From Austropuccinia psidii (lineage: Eukaryota; Basidiomycota; Pucciniomycetes; Pucciniales; Sphaerophragmiaceae), in the NCBI GenBank assembly GCA_023105745.1, contig JALGQZ010000017.1:840001-904000 (forward strand): DNA of 64,000 nucleotides, given 5' to 3'. A program made the position numbers and the translations under genes. Positions 23,787 to 36,251 of the stretch are shown in pieces (position 1 is the stretch's first letter; each line of letters opens with the position of its first letter). Under the pieces are notes generated by a model, which was not told the DNA's origin, made no database searches, and was given only the letters and a program-made list of their open reading frames with translations.

Positions 23787-25754
23787 TGTCACAACCATGG
23801 AAATTACCCTCCTGGACTCTATATCGCATATCAGTGCCATATCAATCTTATGGGAATTTGGCCATATCCATAATCACTGGCTAAATTGGCCCTCTCATCT
23901 TTTCTGGCATTTCATGGTCATTTCACTCCTGGGGCCAACCTGGCCCCTTCGCCATCAGCAGGCCCTTCCTGGCCTTTCTCTGCTTTTGGGTACTGTTTGG
24001 TATTTTCTAGTCAACAGGGAAAATACAGCACAAAAGCCTGTATTTGGCTTTTTAAGCTTTAAATACAGTTTTGCGCATTTTTGCGCACTTTGCGCATTTT
24101 TTATGTATTCAGCTGTATTTGCCATTTTCCCATGAATTCTGGGAAATATGTCCAAAAGGCCATATCAGGCCTTTTGGGGCTTAATTGCCAGTTTTGCGCG
24201 TTTTGCGCAAATACAGTTTTAAAGCTGTATAAGCTGTATTTGGCCAGAAACCAAAAATTGGCCAATACAACCAGAAACACCTTCTCACCTCTAGAGTCAC
24301 CCAAACCCCAGTTTTCACTCTCATCCTCCTGACTTCACTCACAAAGACCTTTGGCCACTTTCACCCTTCAGAAACTCAAGTTGTCATAAATGTTGTTATA
24401 CACCATTCTGCAACTTTTTTCACCAGCAATTCAATGGTGTCAATATCAGAGGGGTAATTCAACATTACATAAGTCACCAAAGTGTCATGTCATAGAGAGG
24501 ACCCATTAAGGCTCAAGTGCAGGTGTCACATGGTGGCATGTGATCTACAACTTGCCAGTATTAATTGGTCTTTCAACCGGTTTAATAGCCTTTTCGGCAA
24601 GAGTTCCCTTTGCTGAGGTCTGGCAGACAGCATTGTGACAATAAACCGGTTACCAACGTCATGGGTTTGATTCCGGTTTCAGACAAGAGGAGGTCTCAAT
24701 CAAACAACCAGAAATTGCTCGGTTTTCCGCTCCATTGGCGTACAGGGGTTCCTTGTAGGCTCCTGTTGTGACTAATGTAGCTCCATGAGGATGTCATGGG
24801 TAATACCATCAGTTACATGCACTTTGGGATGCAGTTCCCTAAAACCGGGGGTACTTTCACATGGTGGAATGTGATCTACAACTTGCCAGTATTAATCGGT
24901 CTTTCAACTGGTTTAATAGCCTTTTCGGCAAGAGTTCCCTTTGCTGAGGTCTGGCAGACAGCATTGTGACAGCAGGTGTAATTTCTCAAAGACCAATGAC
25001 ACCATTAGCAATTCATTGGTTATTCTCACTTCAAGTATTCCCTCCAAGGGAATATTTTTAATTCATTCCCAAGGTGTATTCAAGAGGAAGTTCCAAACAA
25101 GTTGTCAAGTTTCAATGCTTCATCAATCCAACTTGGCAACCACATTATTTTCAATACAGTCTGGATTCATCAAGACCTGTATTTCAATCATACATCATGG
25201 GAAAATCATTCAACACAGTTCATTTCCCAATCTGGAAAGGTATAAACTTCATCAAGCTTTCAATAAAGCTTCAAGGACTCAATACAGACTGGCTGTCAGC
25301 CTGAAGGAGTCAAGCTCTCAACTTTTCACATATACCAGCTTCCTTTGACCCTGGGGGGTTTTCCCCCAGTTAATTAATATATTTTGATTTTATTTTATCT
25401 TTATTTATCTTACCATTTTTGTTAAGTGAATACTGATATTATCAAGTCAGTCATTTAGCACCTTCTCTCTTTTCTTTCTTTGCCTGTCAATGGATATTTG
25501 GTGGTCATATCCTTACTGATTCCATTGTTCATTTTGGCAGGTTGAAACAGTGATTAAGGACTTACTATGTTGGCTCTTTGGCCATTTGGCTTCTCATTTC
25601 TCATATTGCATCTCATATTTGTACTTGCATTCTTCTTAGAGAAATTCAATTCTTTATTTTAATTTTTTTTATTCTTTTGAAGTCTTCCAAGTGAGTTCCC
25701 TGATTGCTGAGTGGCAGGCCACTCTTGTTTTTCTGTCCAAGAGCCCCTGTGACA
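23787..25754 (+). repeat. 3' LTR of Gypsy-B (1,968 bp including TRIM)
   Basis: TGTCACAACCATGG to AAGAGCCCCTGTGACA. Its extra length relative to the 5' LTR is largely the TRIM inserted at 24524-24971. Many substitutions against the 5' LTR show age. Followed by TAATG and then the resumed Copia RT. Confidence 0.92.
24524..24971 (+). mobile_element. Complete TRIM (448 bp) in Gypsy-B 3' LTR
   Basis: Terminal direct repeats of 117 bp (24524-24640 and 24855-24971), starting TGTCACATGG and TTTCACATGG and both ending GCATTGTGACA. Internal region is 214 bp with no open frame. A polypurine tract CCGGGGGTAC abuts the second repeat. Target duplication GCAGG at 24519-24523 and 24972-24976 is perfect, and the empty site is visible in the Gypsy-B 5' LTR (GTGCAGGTGTAATTTC near 16340). 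The internal start contains a tRNA-like B box, GGTTTGATTCC (24664-24674), in sense orientation. Non-autonomous; end sequences match Gypsy-B, so its enzymes are a plausible source. Confidence 0.93.
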
Positions 25755-25935
25755 TAATGTTGATAGATGAAAGTCATTCCTTTGGCTAAAGAAGGCCATC
25801 TACAGCCTTGAGCAGGCTCTTCTTTCTTGGTACCAACCCTCAAAGAAATGGCTCCTTGAAATAGGCTTCTCTACTTGTGTTCCTGGCCCCTGTGTCTGCT
25901 TTCATTCCATAGGTACCACAGGTTGGCTTTATATT
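25755..25935 (+). pseudogene. Copia RT fragment (fingers/palm)
   Basis: Reads NVDR-stop-KSFLWLKKAIYSLEQALLSWYQ, KKWLLEIGFSTCVPGPC and GTTGWLYI, the Copia RT block preceding the catalytic YVDD-type motif. Interrupted after WLYI by the solo LTR at 25936 (TSD ATATT) and continued at 27902 with HVNNITIFG. One stop codon is present. Confidence 0.9.
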
Positions 25936-27901
25936 TTTAAGGTTTGAATATGAAACAATCAGTATAAATTACTAATATTTTACTTATTGTACTCTGAATT
26001 TCCTTATTAAATTTAAATAATAAGATAAAAAATAATTATACTAATAAAAGATTGCTATAATCATGGCATAAAATATCTATATTATTAAATAAGATATAAT
26101 AATACAAATTCTATATTAAAAATATTAATATAATAAAAGAATATATTAATATATTTATGGCACTTTATTATTGCTAAAAACAAATAATAAAGGCGTAAGA
26201 AATTGTTTCTTAATAATAATGAAAAATTATAACAATAATATTACTAATATTAAAGTTATGAATTAATATGAATACTATTTATATTAATTTGAGAATTATT
26301 CAAAATAATGATAAAGATCAATTATTATAAGAAGAGAAAATAAACTACTTTTAACAATTAATATAATAATTTTGAATAATTTTATGCCAAAAAAAATAAA
26401 TACAGCTTATTTAAATTGTATTTACAATAAAAATAAAAAGAGATTAAAAAATATCCTTGTTTTTACATGGAATTTAGAGATATTTAGAGAGATTTAACAA
26501 AAACAATGAAAAAATTTATTTAATCATGTCAAAATTCATTATTATTATAAATATGGACTTTATTCTTTGTGTATATAATATTTTTATATAAAAAGAAGAA
26601 AGATTTTACCTTTGGATTTAATAATTATATGTTTTTGTTACATCTGAGGGGGAAATTGAGTAAAACGAGCTCTATTTATAGTAAAATCCTCTCTCCTAGA
26701 GTCCAAAAGGCTTCTAGTAAACATCTAGCTATGGTATCTACTGGAATTGATCAGTATTTCCAGCTTTAGTGATGATTACATCATAATTAAACCCTCTTAT
26801 CTCATTATTATGCCATTATTTAGAGTTATCACTATAACTCTAAGTTTTATGACATCATAGGCTTGGAAGAAGCCTAAAATTTGTGTATTTTATTAGTATT
26901 AATCATGATTTAATATTATGAACCAGTCTTATATGACTGTTAAGCTTAAAATAAGACTATAGTGAGTGATCATAAATGATCAATTTTAAGCTTAAATTTG
27001 GTCATTGATAGTTTTTAGGTGATACACACTAGAGCCATTCAGGGAGTAAATTACTATAGCTTGGAATGTCATTATCAAAGTGTCAATAGCATTTCATTAC
27101 ATTATCAAAACCCTATTTTTGATGATGTTTCTTGTAACTCATCTTCTCTGTCGAAATTTACTATTTTGAACTTAAAGCCATTATTTCAGGGGGTTGTACC
27201 TTGGATATAATGATAAAAAATACATATTTCTTCACTTATGAAACAGCAGATCCTGAATATCCAATTATTCTTAAGTTTGGACAATTTTCACAACAAGGCG
27301 GTCAGCAGCTATAGCAATCTTATTCAATAAACCCTTATGCACTATAACCTTGTACATAACTTGTCAAATAAAGTCCATATCTTTATTCTTACAGTAATTG
27401 AGTTTGAATTTTTTTTGGTTAAACTCTCTATCATATATATTTCATGAGATATAATCTAAAAACCATGAATATATGCACTGATCATTAAAGTGCATATATG
27501 CAGGTTATTCCCTTAATTATTTATTTTACGGATATGAAATAAAAAGTTTATATGTGTATTGCTTCATGGGGAATCCAATGTTGCAATTTCTTTCACATGT
27601 TGTTTCATTGTTGTCTGAGATAAACAAGAATTTATACCTTTTTATGGCATTTTTTCTTATTACACAATAAGTATTATCTCTACAAATATGACATAAAAAT
27701 GTTATATATGTATTTTACCCGGAGGCATCTAATGGTATAGCTTACATTTCATGTTTATTCATTATTTTCTGAGTTGATCAGTAATTTATGCCTATTTATG
27801 GCATTTTTACCTATTTTAAGATAATATTTTTAATTCTTATTATTAGAATAATGTTATTTTGTGACCTTTTTGGCTATGTGGTCATATCTCAAAGACTCAC
27901 A
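25936..27901 (-). repeat. Solo Gypsy-C-type LTR (1,966 bp) in Copia RT
   Basis: Aligns along its whole length with the Gypsy-C 3' LTR at 28821-30809 (shared blocks include ACTAATATTTTACTTATTGTACT, GGCACTTTATTATTG and ATGTGGTCATATCTCAAAG). Plus-strand ends are TTTAAGG (degenerate from TGTAAG) and CTCACA. Flanked by ATATT at 25931-25935 and 27902-27906, a perfect duplication. It interrupts the catalytic region of the Copia RT: WLYI on the left, HVNNITIFG on the right. The two LTR copies are visibly diverged. Confidence 0.93.
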
Positions 27902-28820
27902 ATATTCATGTAAACAACATCACCATCTTTGGGGAAGATTTATCAATTTTCAAGAAGTTGACATCAAAAACATTGGCTGGGCTGATTTGATTCTAGGGAT
28001 AAAGATTACTCATGGAGATGGATTCATTTCTCTTGATCAAAGTCACTTCACTGACTCCCTATTGTAAATTTATAGTCTTAGTCAATTTACACTGGCTGCT
28101 ACCCCTTTGGGACCAAACATTCATCTTCAGCCCGCAAGTGAGGAAGACATTGAAAAAAAAATTCTTCTTGGGGCCAACTATAAAATTTCCATCAGGTGCA
28201 TCAATTATCTCAGTATGACCACCAGGCATGATCTTTCTCATTCTGTCATTGCACTGTCTCAGTTCCTTTAAAAATCTGGCATTAGCCATTGGGACGGCTT
28301 TCTTCATGTCCTAAGATACTTGAAGCAAACACAGAAGCTTTCATTACTATATTATTCAGGTGATCAATGTGGTATAGTAGGTTATATGAATGCAGATTGG
28401 GGAAATCACCAGATTACGCAAATATCAGTTACTTGCTATCTTGCTCAGTTCAATGGTAACCCTGTTCTCTGGAAGACATGCAAGCAGCCTTTTGTCTTGA
28501 TTTTGACTGCTGAAGCTGAATACAAGGCCTTATGTGACCTGTTTCCAGAGCTTCCTTGGCTCAGTGGTGTCATGAGTGTCACCTTCTCACTCTAGACTCA
28601 GTTATTCCTATCTATGAAAACAATCAGTCATGTATCAACACAGCAAATGGAGATTGCAATCTCAATAACAGAAGGATGAAACACATTGAAATTTAGCCTC
28701 ACTTTGTCAAGGAAGCTATCAAGTCCTGGATTGTTGATCTTATTTATACCCTCACTTCCTTGATGCTAGCTGAGTTTCTCACCAAGCCAGTTTGTAGGCC
28801 ATGCTTGGTTGCTCTCTTGA
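27902..28820 (+). pseudogene. Copia RT C-terminus and RNase H (broken)
   Basis: Continues the RT with HVNNITIFGEDLSIF (catalytic motif altered from VDD to VNN), WADLILGIKITHGDGFISL, then an RNase H-type end: YLKQTQKLSLLYYSGD, VGYMNADWGNH, ISVTCYLAQFNGNPVLWKT, TAEAEYKALCDL. The end reads MLAEFLTKPVCRPCLVALL at 28760-28820. Several frameshifts and stops are present. It is cut by the Gypsy-C LTR at 28821; no Copia 3' LTR is seen. Confidence 0.9.
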
Positions 28821-30809
28821 TGTAAGTTTTGACTATGAAACAATAAGTCAAAATTACTAATATTTTACTTATTGTACTATGAATGTCCTTATAAATGAAA
28901 TAAATAAGATAAAAATAATTATAATAATAAAGAATTATTATAATTATGGCGTAAAAATAATTATATTATTAAATAAATATAATAATATTATTTATATTAT
29001 AAAATATAATATAATAAAATAAATATACTAATATAAAATAATTAATATATTTAATGGCACTTTATTATTGTTACAAACAAACCATAAAGGCATAAAAAAT
29101 TGTTTTCTATTAATAAAAAACAATTAATAACAATAATATTACCAATATTAAAGCTATAAATTAATATAAATACTATTTATATTAATTAAAGAATTATTAA
29201 AGTAATAATAAAGAGAAAATTATTATAATAAGAGAAAATAACCTACTTTTAATACTTAATATAATAATTTTGAGATATTTTATGCCAAAAAATGTAAATA
29301 CAACTTATCCAAATTGTATTTACAATACAAAATAGAGAAAATTACAAATATTCTTGATTTTTACGTGGAAAGGAGATTTTAGAGAGATTTTTAACAAAAA
29401 CAATTAAATAAATGATTTAATCACATCAAAATTGATGATTATAATAAGATGATCTTTGGTCTTTAGTAATATAAAAGTTTTATATATAAATAATAAAGAT
29501 ATTACCTTTTTAGCTGTATTGATTTGATGTTTTTGATGCGTCTGAGGGGAAAACAGAGTAAAAATAGCTCTATTTATAGTAAATACCTCCCTCCTAGAGT
29601 CCAACAGGCTGCTAGTAGATGTTTACTGATCATATCCACTGGAATTGATCAATAATTTAAGGTTTGGTGATGATTATGTCATGATCAAACCATATTACAT
29701 CATTATTAGGCCATTATTTAGAATTATCACTGTAACTCTAAGTTTGATGACGTCAAAGGCTTGGCAGAACCCCAAAATTTGTGGATTTTATTAGCTTTAA
29801 TCGTAAACTAACAGTATTCACCAATTTTATTACTCATATGGCTGTTAAACTTAATTTGAGGTTACAGTGAGTGATCACAAATGATCAAGTTAAGCTCAAA
29901 CTTTGATCCTTGATAACTTTTAAGATTTACACGCTACAGCGATGCAGAGAGTGAATTCTAATAGCTTGTCATAACCTCATTATGCTTCCAAGAGCATTTC
30001 ATTACATCATCAAAACTCTATTTTTGATGATTTTTCTTGTAACTCATCTTTTCTGTCAAAATTTAATATTTTAAACTTCAAAACATGATTTACAGGGGTT
30101 ATACCTTGAATATTATAATAAAAAATATATCATTCTTCACGAATGAACTAGTAGAAGCCAACTTTATACTTTTTTTCAAGTTTGGACCACTTTCACAACA
30201 AAGTGGTCAACAGCTCTGTTGATTTTAATCAATAATCCCTTACAGATTTTAACCTTGTTTATAACTTGTGAAATAAACTTCATTTCTATATTTCTACAGT
30301 AATTACGTGATGAATTTATTTTTGGTTCATCACTCTATCATGCATATTTCAAACGATATTGGCTAAAATCCTTGAATATATGTGTTGACCAAAAAAGTGC
30401 ATATATTCAGGTTAATTCCTTAAGTATTGACTTTGGAGCTTAGCTTCTCAATTGTTTTACATGTGTATTTTTATGGATAATCCAATGGTACCATTTATTT
30501 CACATGTTTTTTTCATTGGTCTTTGAAATAAATAGGAATTTGTGTTTTTTATAAGGTATTATTACTTATCACTTATTAAATATTGACTTTACAGATATGC
30601 CATAAAAATGATATATGGGTATCTTACCTTGGGGAATCCAATGGTATAACTTATTTCACATGTTTATTCATTGGTTTTCAAGTTAAACCAAGTTTTATGC
30701 CAATTTGTGGTATTTTTGTAGCTTTAACGTAATTATTTTTAATGTATAATTATTTTAAATATTTCTTGTGACCTTTTTTGGGTATGTGGTCATATCTCAA
30801 AGGTTCACA
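28821..30809 (-). repeat. 3' LTR of Gypsy-C (1,989 bp)
   Basis: On the minus strand TGTGAACCTTTGAG to AAAACTTACA. Directly right of it is a polypurine-tract-like sequence (minus GGTGGTAGGGAA, 30810-30821) identical to the one before the Gypsy-D 3' LTR. Confidence 0.92.
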
Positions 30810-30926
30810 TTCCCTACCACCAAAAAAGATTGTACCACAATCTGATATGTGTAATTAGGGTATCATCCACTGCCCTACCTCTTCTATAGACTTTGTTAGT
30901 CTTGAAGCTCAATAATGCTTAACTTT

Positions 30927-33900
30927 TCATTTTTCAGCTTTTCTTTCATGTCTGAACCTTATTAGTAGTTTATCAGCATTTGTTATATCTTTCTCAAGTA
31001 GCCATTCATCTTCTTGAGTTGAATTTCTATACCTTACAAGGTATTCTCTTTCTTTTTTGTTTCTTGTCCTTCTTTCTTTAAGGACTTTTACTATTTTCTT
31101 TTCCTCTCCTTCTTCCAAGGGGGGAATTTCAAGTGGGGGTTTATTTCTTAGTGGAAATAACTCCTTGTCACTTGAGCTGTGAGGTTTTATCAGACTTACA
31201 GGAAAAGTTGGGTGTTTGTTCATTAGTTCACCTGTGAGTTCCAATTGCACAGCATTGGGTCCATGAAGTGCTTTTATCATAAATGGTCATGCAAAGGAAT
31301 CTTTCAATTTCTTTGGGCCTTTTATGTTATTGAAATTAAGGGTTGATACTAGGACCAAGTCTCCTATTTTGAAATCAGGTGGCTTATGACTTTTATCCAA
31401 TCTTCCTTTTGCATATTTGAAAGAATCTTGCATGCATCTGTTTGCATGGTGTCTTGCCTTGTCAAGCATTATCTTGAAACTGCTTGCTGTTGGATGTATA
31501 TCCACTAAGTCCTTTTTGAGGGTATCATAAGGAAGTCTTGTATTCCAACCTTTTTCTAGCATTGCTGGTGTTTTTCCAGTAGCAAAATGGATTGATGTTT
31601 TATATGCCAGTTCAAGAGCTGGTATTAGGGTACACCAATCATGGGTAAAACCATCAGAATCTTTGAATTCTAGCCCATAAGCACAGAATCTTCTGATCAT
31701 GTCCTCTAAGGTCTGTATCATTCTTTCTGCTAAACCATCAGTTTGAGGATGGTAACCTGTTGAGAATGATAACTTTGTCCCAAACACGTTATGGAGATTT
31801 GTCCATAATGCTGAAGTGAACTTTGGGTCTCTGTCACTTAGAATATTCTGGAATAAGCCTATATGGCTTATAGCTTTATTCCATATCATTATGGCTGTGT
31901 CCATAGCTGTGTCATCTTTATTACATGGTAGGAACATGTGAGTTTTGCTATACCTGTCAACCAATACTAGGCATGCATTATAGCTTCTGTCTCCTCCTGG
32001 AGGTAATGCTGTTACCCAATCCATATGAACTATTTCCCAAGGGGATTTTGGTTCTTGGATTTGGATCATCATTCCAAATTTCTTTCCTGTGGCTCTGTTG
32101 GCTTTTTTACATCTGTCACGGGTTTGGAAGTATTCTATAACATCTTTCTTCCAATTTGGCCACCAAGAGCAGGTTTTCACCCTCTCTAGTGTTCTGTCTT
32201 CTGAAAGGTGTCCAGCTGCAACACTATCATGACACTCATGGAAAATAGTGTTTATCAGGGTTCTATCTGTTAAGGCCATAACACATGTGTGTTTTGTTCT
32301 ATGGTAAAGGATTCCATCAAGGAGGTGGAATCTTCTTTCATCATATGCCTTTTTCCATGTTTCATCTAGTTTTGATGAAAGTGATGGGTCTTTGCAGTCT
32401 TTTATTAGAAGTTGGCTTAAGATATGGCAGCTTTTGTCTATCTTATAGCTTTCTTTAACTTGGTTAAAGAGTTCTGTGCCAATGTCTGTAACACATATTC
32501 CTTCTATATGGTGTTCTGCCTGTGGTACCCATGCTGGATTGTCAGGGGTATTTGCTAGAGCCCATCTGCTAAGACCATCTGCATTTTTATGAATATTACC
32601 AGATTTATGAACAATAGTCATATTTCCTCTATATTCTTGGATAGCAATTTTCCATCTCAGAATATTTCTATTTGGAGTTTTCATATTTAATAGAGATTTT
32701 ACAGCATTACAGTCTGTAATCACATCAAATACTGTTCCATCCAAGTAATAATGTAATTTTTCTAAAGCCCACACTAAGCAGAGGCCTTCCATTTGGCTTG
32801 CTCCATATCTTGCTTCTGTTGGCTTTATCCGTCTTGAAATAAAACAAATTGGTCCTTCTACTGGTTTATCATTGATAATTTGTGTCAGGTGTAGTGCAGC
32901 ACCCAGTCCTTCTCCACAAGCATCAATGTAGAGTTTGAAGGGTAGTTTCCAATCTGGAATTAGAAGAAATGGGGCATTTGTTAAGGAATTTTTCAATTCT
33001 TCATATGCCTTGACTCTTTCTTCTGTCATTTCATAGACTGTTTGTTGGTCACATAGCTTGTACAAGGATTTAGCAATTTTTTCAAATTACTTTATATGCT
33101 GTCTATAGTAACCAGCAAATCCTAGAAATGATTGCATTTCTTTTTGGGTTTGTGGCATTGGCTTAAGTAGTACTGCTGCTACTTTATTCTTGTCTATGCC
33201 TAGACTAAGTCCAGATACAACATGTCCTAGTGCTTTTAATTCACTGTATGCAAAATGACACTTTTTCAAGCAAATTTTCATATTCACTTGCACTATTTTT
33301 TGTAGTACCCTTTCTAGTCTTGTAAGGTGATTTTACCAAGTTTCTGAGCAAACTATGAGATCATCAATATAGATAATTAACCATCCTTCTGATAATTCTT
33401 CAGGAAATATGGTCTTCATCATTCTTTGATAATGGGAAGGTGCATTTTGTATGCCAAATGGCATTCTTAAGTATTCAAAAATTCCACAGTGAACTATTAT
33501 CCTCAGTAGTTTATTGGCATTGTCTGTTAAGACATTTTGATGAAAACCCTTTAAGGCATCCATGGCTGTAATGAACTTAGCTTGTGACAATTGTGTCAAT
33601 GTCTCATGGATTCTGGGTATTGGATACCTGTCTGGAATGGTATAGGTGTTCAGGGCTCTGAAGTCTCCTACCATCCTTAATTTTCCATTGTGCCAGGTTA
33701 TAATGACAGGTGTAGTGACTTCTACCTGTTCATTATGTCCTACCTTTCTTAATACTCCAAGGTCCATTAATTCTTTAATGTGTGCCTCCAGGGCTTCTCT
33801 AGCCCTTGGACTAGCTGGGTAAGCGGGCCTCCTTACTAAAGGTGGGTAAGGTTTTTCCTGATTAAGAATTATATCCACTTCATGCCCAATTATGGCACCT

Positions 33901-34510
33901 AGTGGTTCTTTCTCAGTTGCAAAGGCATTTTTGTACTTAAATAAGAGGTTAATCAATTTTTCTTTCATTTTTTCTGTTAATTCTTGATTGAATTCTGCCT
34001 CTTTGAGTTGTTCAGATATAAAAGGTTCCTTTTCTGGAATTTTTTCTTCATTCTTAATAAATGTGTTTTTTTTGTTATTTAAGAAGCCAAACTTTTGTCT
34101 TTTGTTGTCTCCTATGGTAAAATATCTATCCTTTTGGTTAGAGATATCTATACCAAAAATGGATAAGTAATCGTTTACAAGTATGAAGTGATTGCTAGTA
34201 CAGTTGTCCATTACTACAAACTCTACTTTAATTCTGACACATTGTGAGGGATGAGGAAAGATTAGTGTTAAATCAATTATTCCAAGGGGCTTCATGCTCT
34301 CACTTGCACTACTAAATTTGACACCTTGTATTGGCATAAGTTTTTCTTGCCAGTCTGGGACAATGGTTTTAAATAACATTTACCAACACAGGTGCAATAT
34401 GCGCCTGTATCTAAGCTAACTTTTCCTTCTTGGTTATCAACCATACCCATACTTATACTTGATTTTCCAGCTGTATATCCCATTCCTGTTGCAGGTTTGG
34501 TTCTATACAT
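30927..34510 (-). pseudogene. Gypsy-C pol: PR-RT-RNaseH-IN-chromodomain (broken)
   Basis: Protease LDTGAYCTC at about 34410 is followed by a frameshift near 34375. RT (34379-33333) is complete to IIYIDDLIVCSETW, then a TAA replaces the Gln codon of sister copies. The short piece 33293-33087 ([20 protein letters not shown]) ends in another TAA. From 33065 to 31287: RNase H ([14 protein letters not shown]), integrase zinc part with the first Cys of CX2C changed to Arg (RDRCKKAN), and catalytic [39 protein letters not shown] at 31287 replaces a Gly codon. The last piece (31280-30927) is the chromodomain ([18 protein letters not shown]). All DDE residues remain but the frame is destroyed. Confidence 0.92.
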
Positions 34511-34525
34511 TTTGGCATCTTGTAT

Positions 34526-36251
34526 TTATGTCAGGTTTGTGTCACATGTCCCAAATTGTGGTAAGTTTGAGTTAACATCCAGTACTTCATAAATTATATC
34601 AATATTATTAATTTGTGCATTAATTATGTTAATTTCATCACTTTCAGAGCTTTCTGATTCTTCTGTCTCTTTTTCAGAGTCAGATTCCTCCTCTTTATCA
34701 TTGTGGTTTTCTGTTTCCACAATTTCACTAATCTTTGCCTTTTTGAGGCAATTATTGGCTAAATGTCCAATACCTCCATATTTATGGCATTTTTTTTGCT
34801 CATTATTGTTGGATGTATTGGGTTTGAAAGATTCTTTTGATTTATCTTTTTTGATAAATGGCTTATTTGGTCTTTTAATGTCCAATTTCTTCCAAGTTCT
34901 GCCAATTTTTGTTCTTATCACTATGTCTTCTAGTGCATTGATATACTCTTCTGTGGAGCATGGTTCTATACACCTGCTTCTTAGGGCATGTTCTAGCTCT
35001 CCTCCACATTTTTTAAGTATTTTCATGTGCACCATTTTCTGTGACATTTCTGGGTACAATGCATTCAGTCTTTCAGCTTGTTTTAAGAACCAAGCTAAAG
35101 GTTTGTCTTTGTCTGGGTCAAAGAAAGAATTTTCAAATGCATTTTCTATCTTGTACCTCCAGGCATCATTAGCACACTTGGTGATTATTTCTTGTTTCCA
35201 CCAAGAACAGGTATTTTTGCCATTTGTTTGCCTTATGCCATAATACCATCTTTTTGCAGATTTTTCAAACAATGAATGTAATCTTGCAGTGATTAATTCA
35301 TCTGGTATGGCATAATCTTCTTTCAGCATGTCAATTGTTTTTATAAATGTCATGTGGTCATATTCACCTTGTCCTGTGAATGTTGGCAATTCTTTCAATT
35401 GAGGTGCTTCCTTCATTAAGACTTGGTTATTGTCTTGGTGACTCAAGTCTGTTATGAATGGATTTGTTAATTCCTCTTTAGTTTTAACAGGGCTTCTTAT
35501 GTGAGAAAATGGTGTTGATAACTTTGGCATATTTAAGTTAGCCCCATTAATTTTATCCATTTTTTCAGTAATAAGCCTTATTTCACTTTGAATGTCATCT
35601 TTCATATGCATTCTTGCTTCATCACTCTTTTCCACATGGTCCAAAAGTAATTTTCGGTGTGATGAAGTCTTTTCTTCAAATTTTTCTACAGAAATGCTTA
35701 ATTTGTTTAATTTTTCTGTAAGATTATCAATGCTCACGTCATAATTGATTGTCAAAGTTTTTTCTTTGATATCACTTATGTATTTGTACAACTTCTGTTG
35801 TCCTTGTATTAATTCCTGAGTATTATCAATTAATACTTTTGGTTTATTATTTTCAATCATAAATTTTATGTTATCAATTTCTTTTTTATTTTGTACAACA
35901 AGCTTTGTTAAAGATGATAAGCTATTATTTATTTCTTGGAAAGATAATAAATTATTTTTAACGTCTTTAAGAGGTAAAATACTATTTTTAAGCTCTGGTA
36001 AAGTATTTACAACATCAGGAGACAAGGTTATTTCTTTGGGAAATGGGGTTGTCTCATTCTTTGTTCCTCTTTGTCTTTGAATTCCATCAAAGTTCTGGCC
36101 ATGTTGAAGACATTGTCCATGGCATCTTTTTGGATTTGGGGGATCCTGTAGCTTGGGGAATATGGTTTTCTCCAATTCTTTTTCTTGTTCTTCTTCCCTT
36201 CTTGGGGAAGTGTGTTGGCTTGAGGCTTGCTGGTAGAAGCTACTGGGGCTT
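34526..36251 (-). pseudogene. Gypsy-C gag main part
   Basis: An open stretch of about 550 codons (36175-34526) holds a coiled-coil-like Lys/Asn/Leu-rich N-terminal part, the capsid-like segment ([57 protein letters not shown]) and a CCHC knuckle whose second Cys is Tyr (CHKYGGIGHLANNC), which should abolish zinc binding. It ends in TAA before IQDAKM. Near 36045-36150 the +1 frame also encodes the conserved [16 protein letters not shown]...FPKK-stop tail. It is interrupted on the right by the solo LTR. Confidence 0.88.

Larger units (their letters stand above)
15615..25754 (+). mobile_element. Gypsy-B: chromodomain Ty3/Gypsy element with decayed ORFs
   Basis: Two LTRs (15615-17126 and 23787-25754) both start TGTCACAAC and end CCTGTGACA. 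They enclose gag with a CX2CX3HX4C knuckle, protease, RT, RNase H, integrase and chromodomain in Ty3/Gypsy order. A polypurine tract, GAGGTGGGGGGTAC, abuts the 3' LTR. The LTRs differ at many positions, and the 3' one carries a TRIM, so the insertion is old. There is no simple target duplication of its own: left flank AGTAC belongs to a TRIM remnant and right flank is TAATG. All ORFs are interrupted. Confidence 0.93.
10505..28820 (+). mobile_element. Decayed Ty1/Copia retrotransposon carrying nested insertions
   Basis: Five fragments in correct order and on the same strand (10505-11517, 13013-14611, 15321-15493, 25755-25935, 27902-28820) encode gag, protease, integrase, reverse transcriptase and RNase H of one Copia element (gag-PR-IN-RT-RH order). 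Each gap is a separate LTR-type insertion; three of the four have a perfect 5-bp target duplication and the fourth has matching TAATG flanks. The right end is cut by the Gypsy-C LTR at 28821. Own LTRs not identified. Many stops and frameshifts show it is the oldest layer. Confidence 0.9.
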
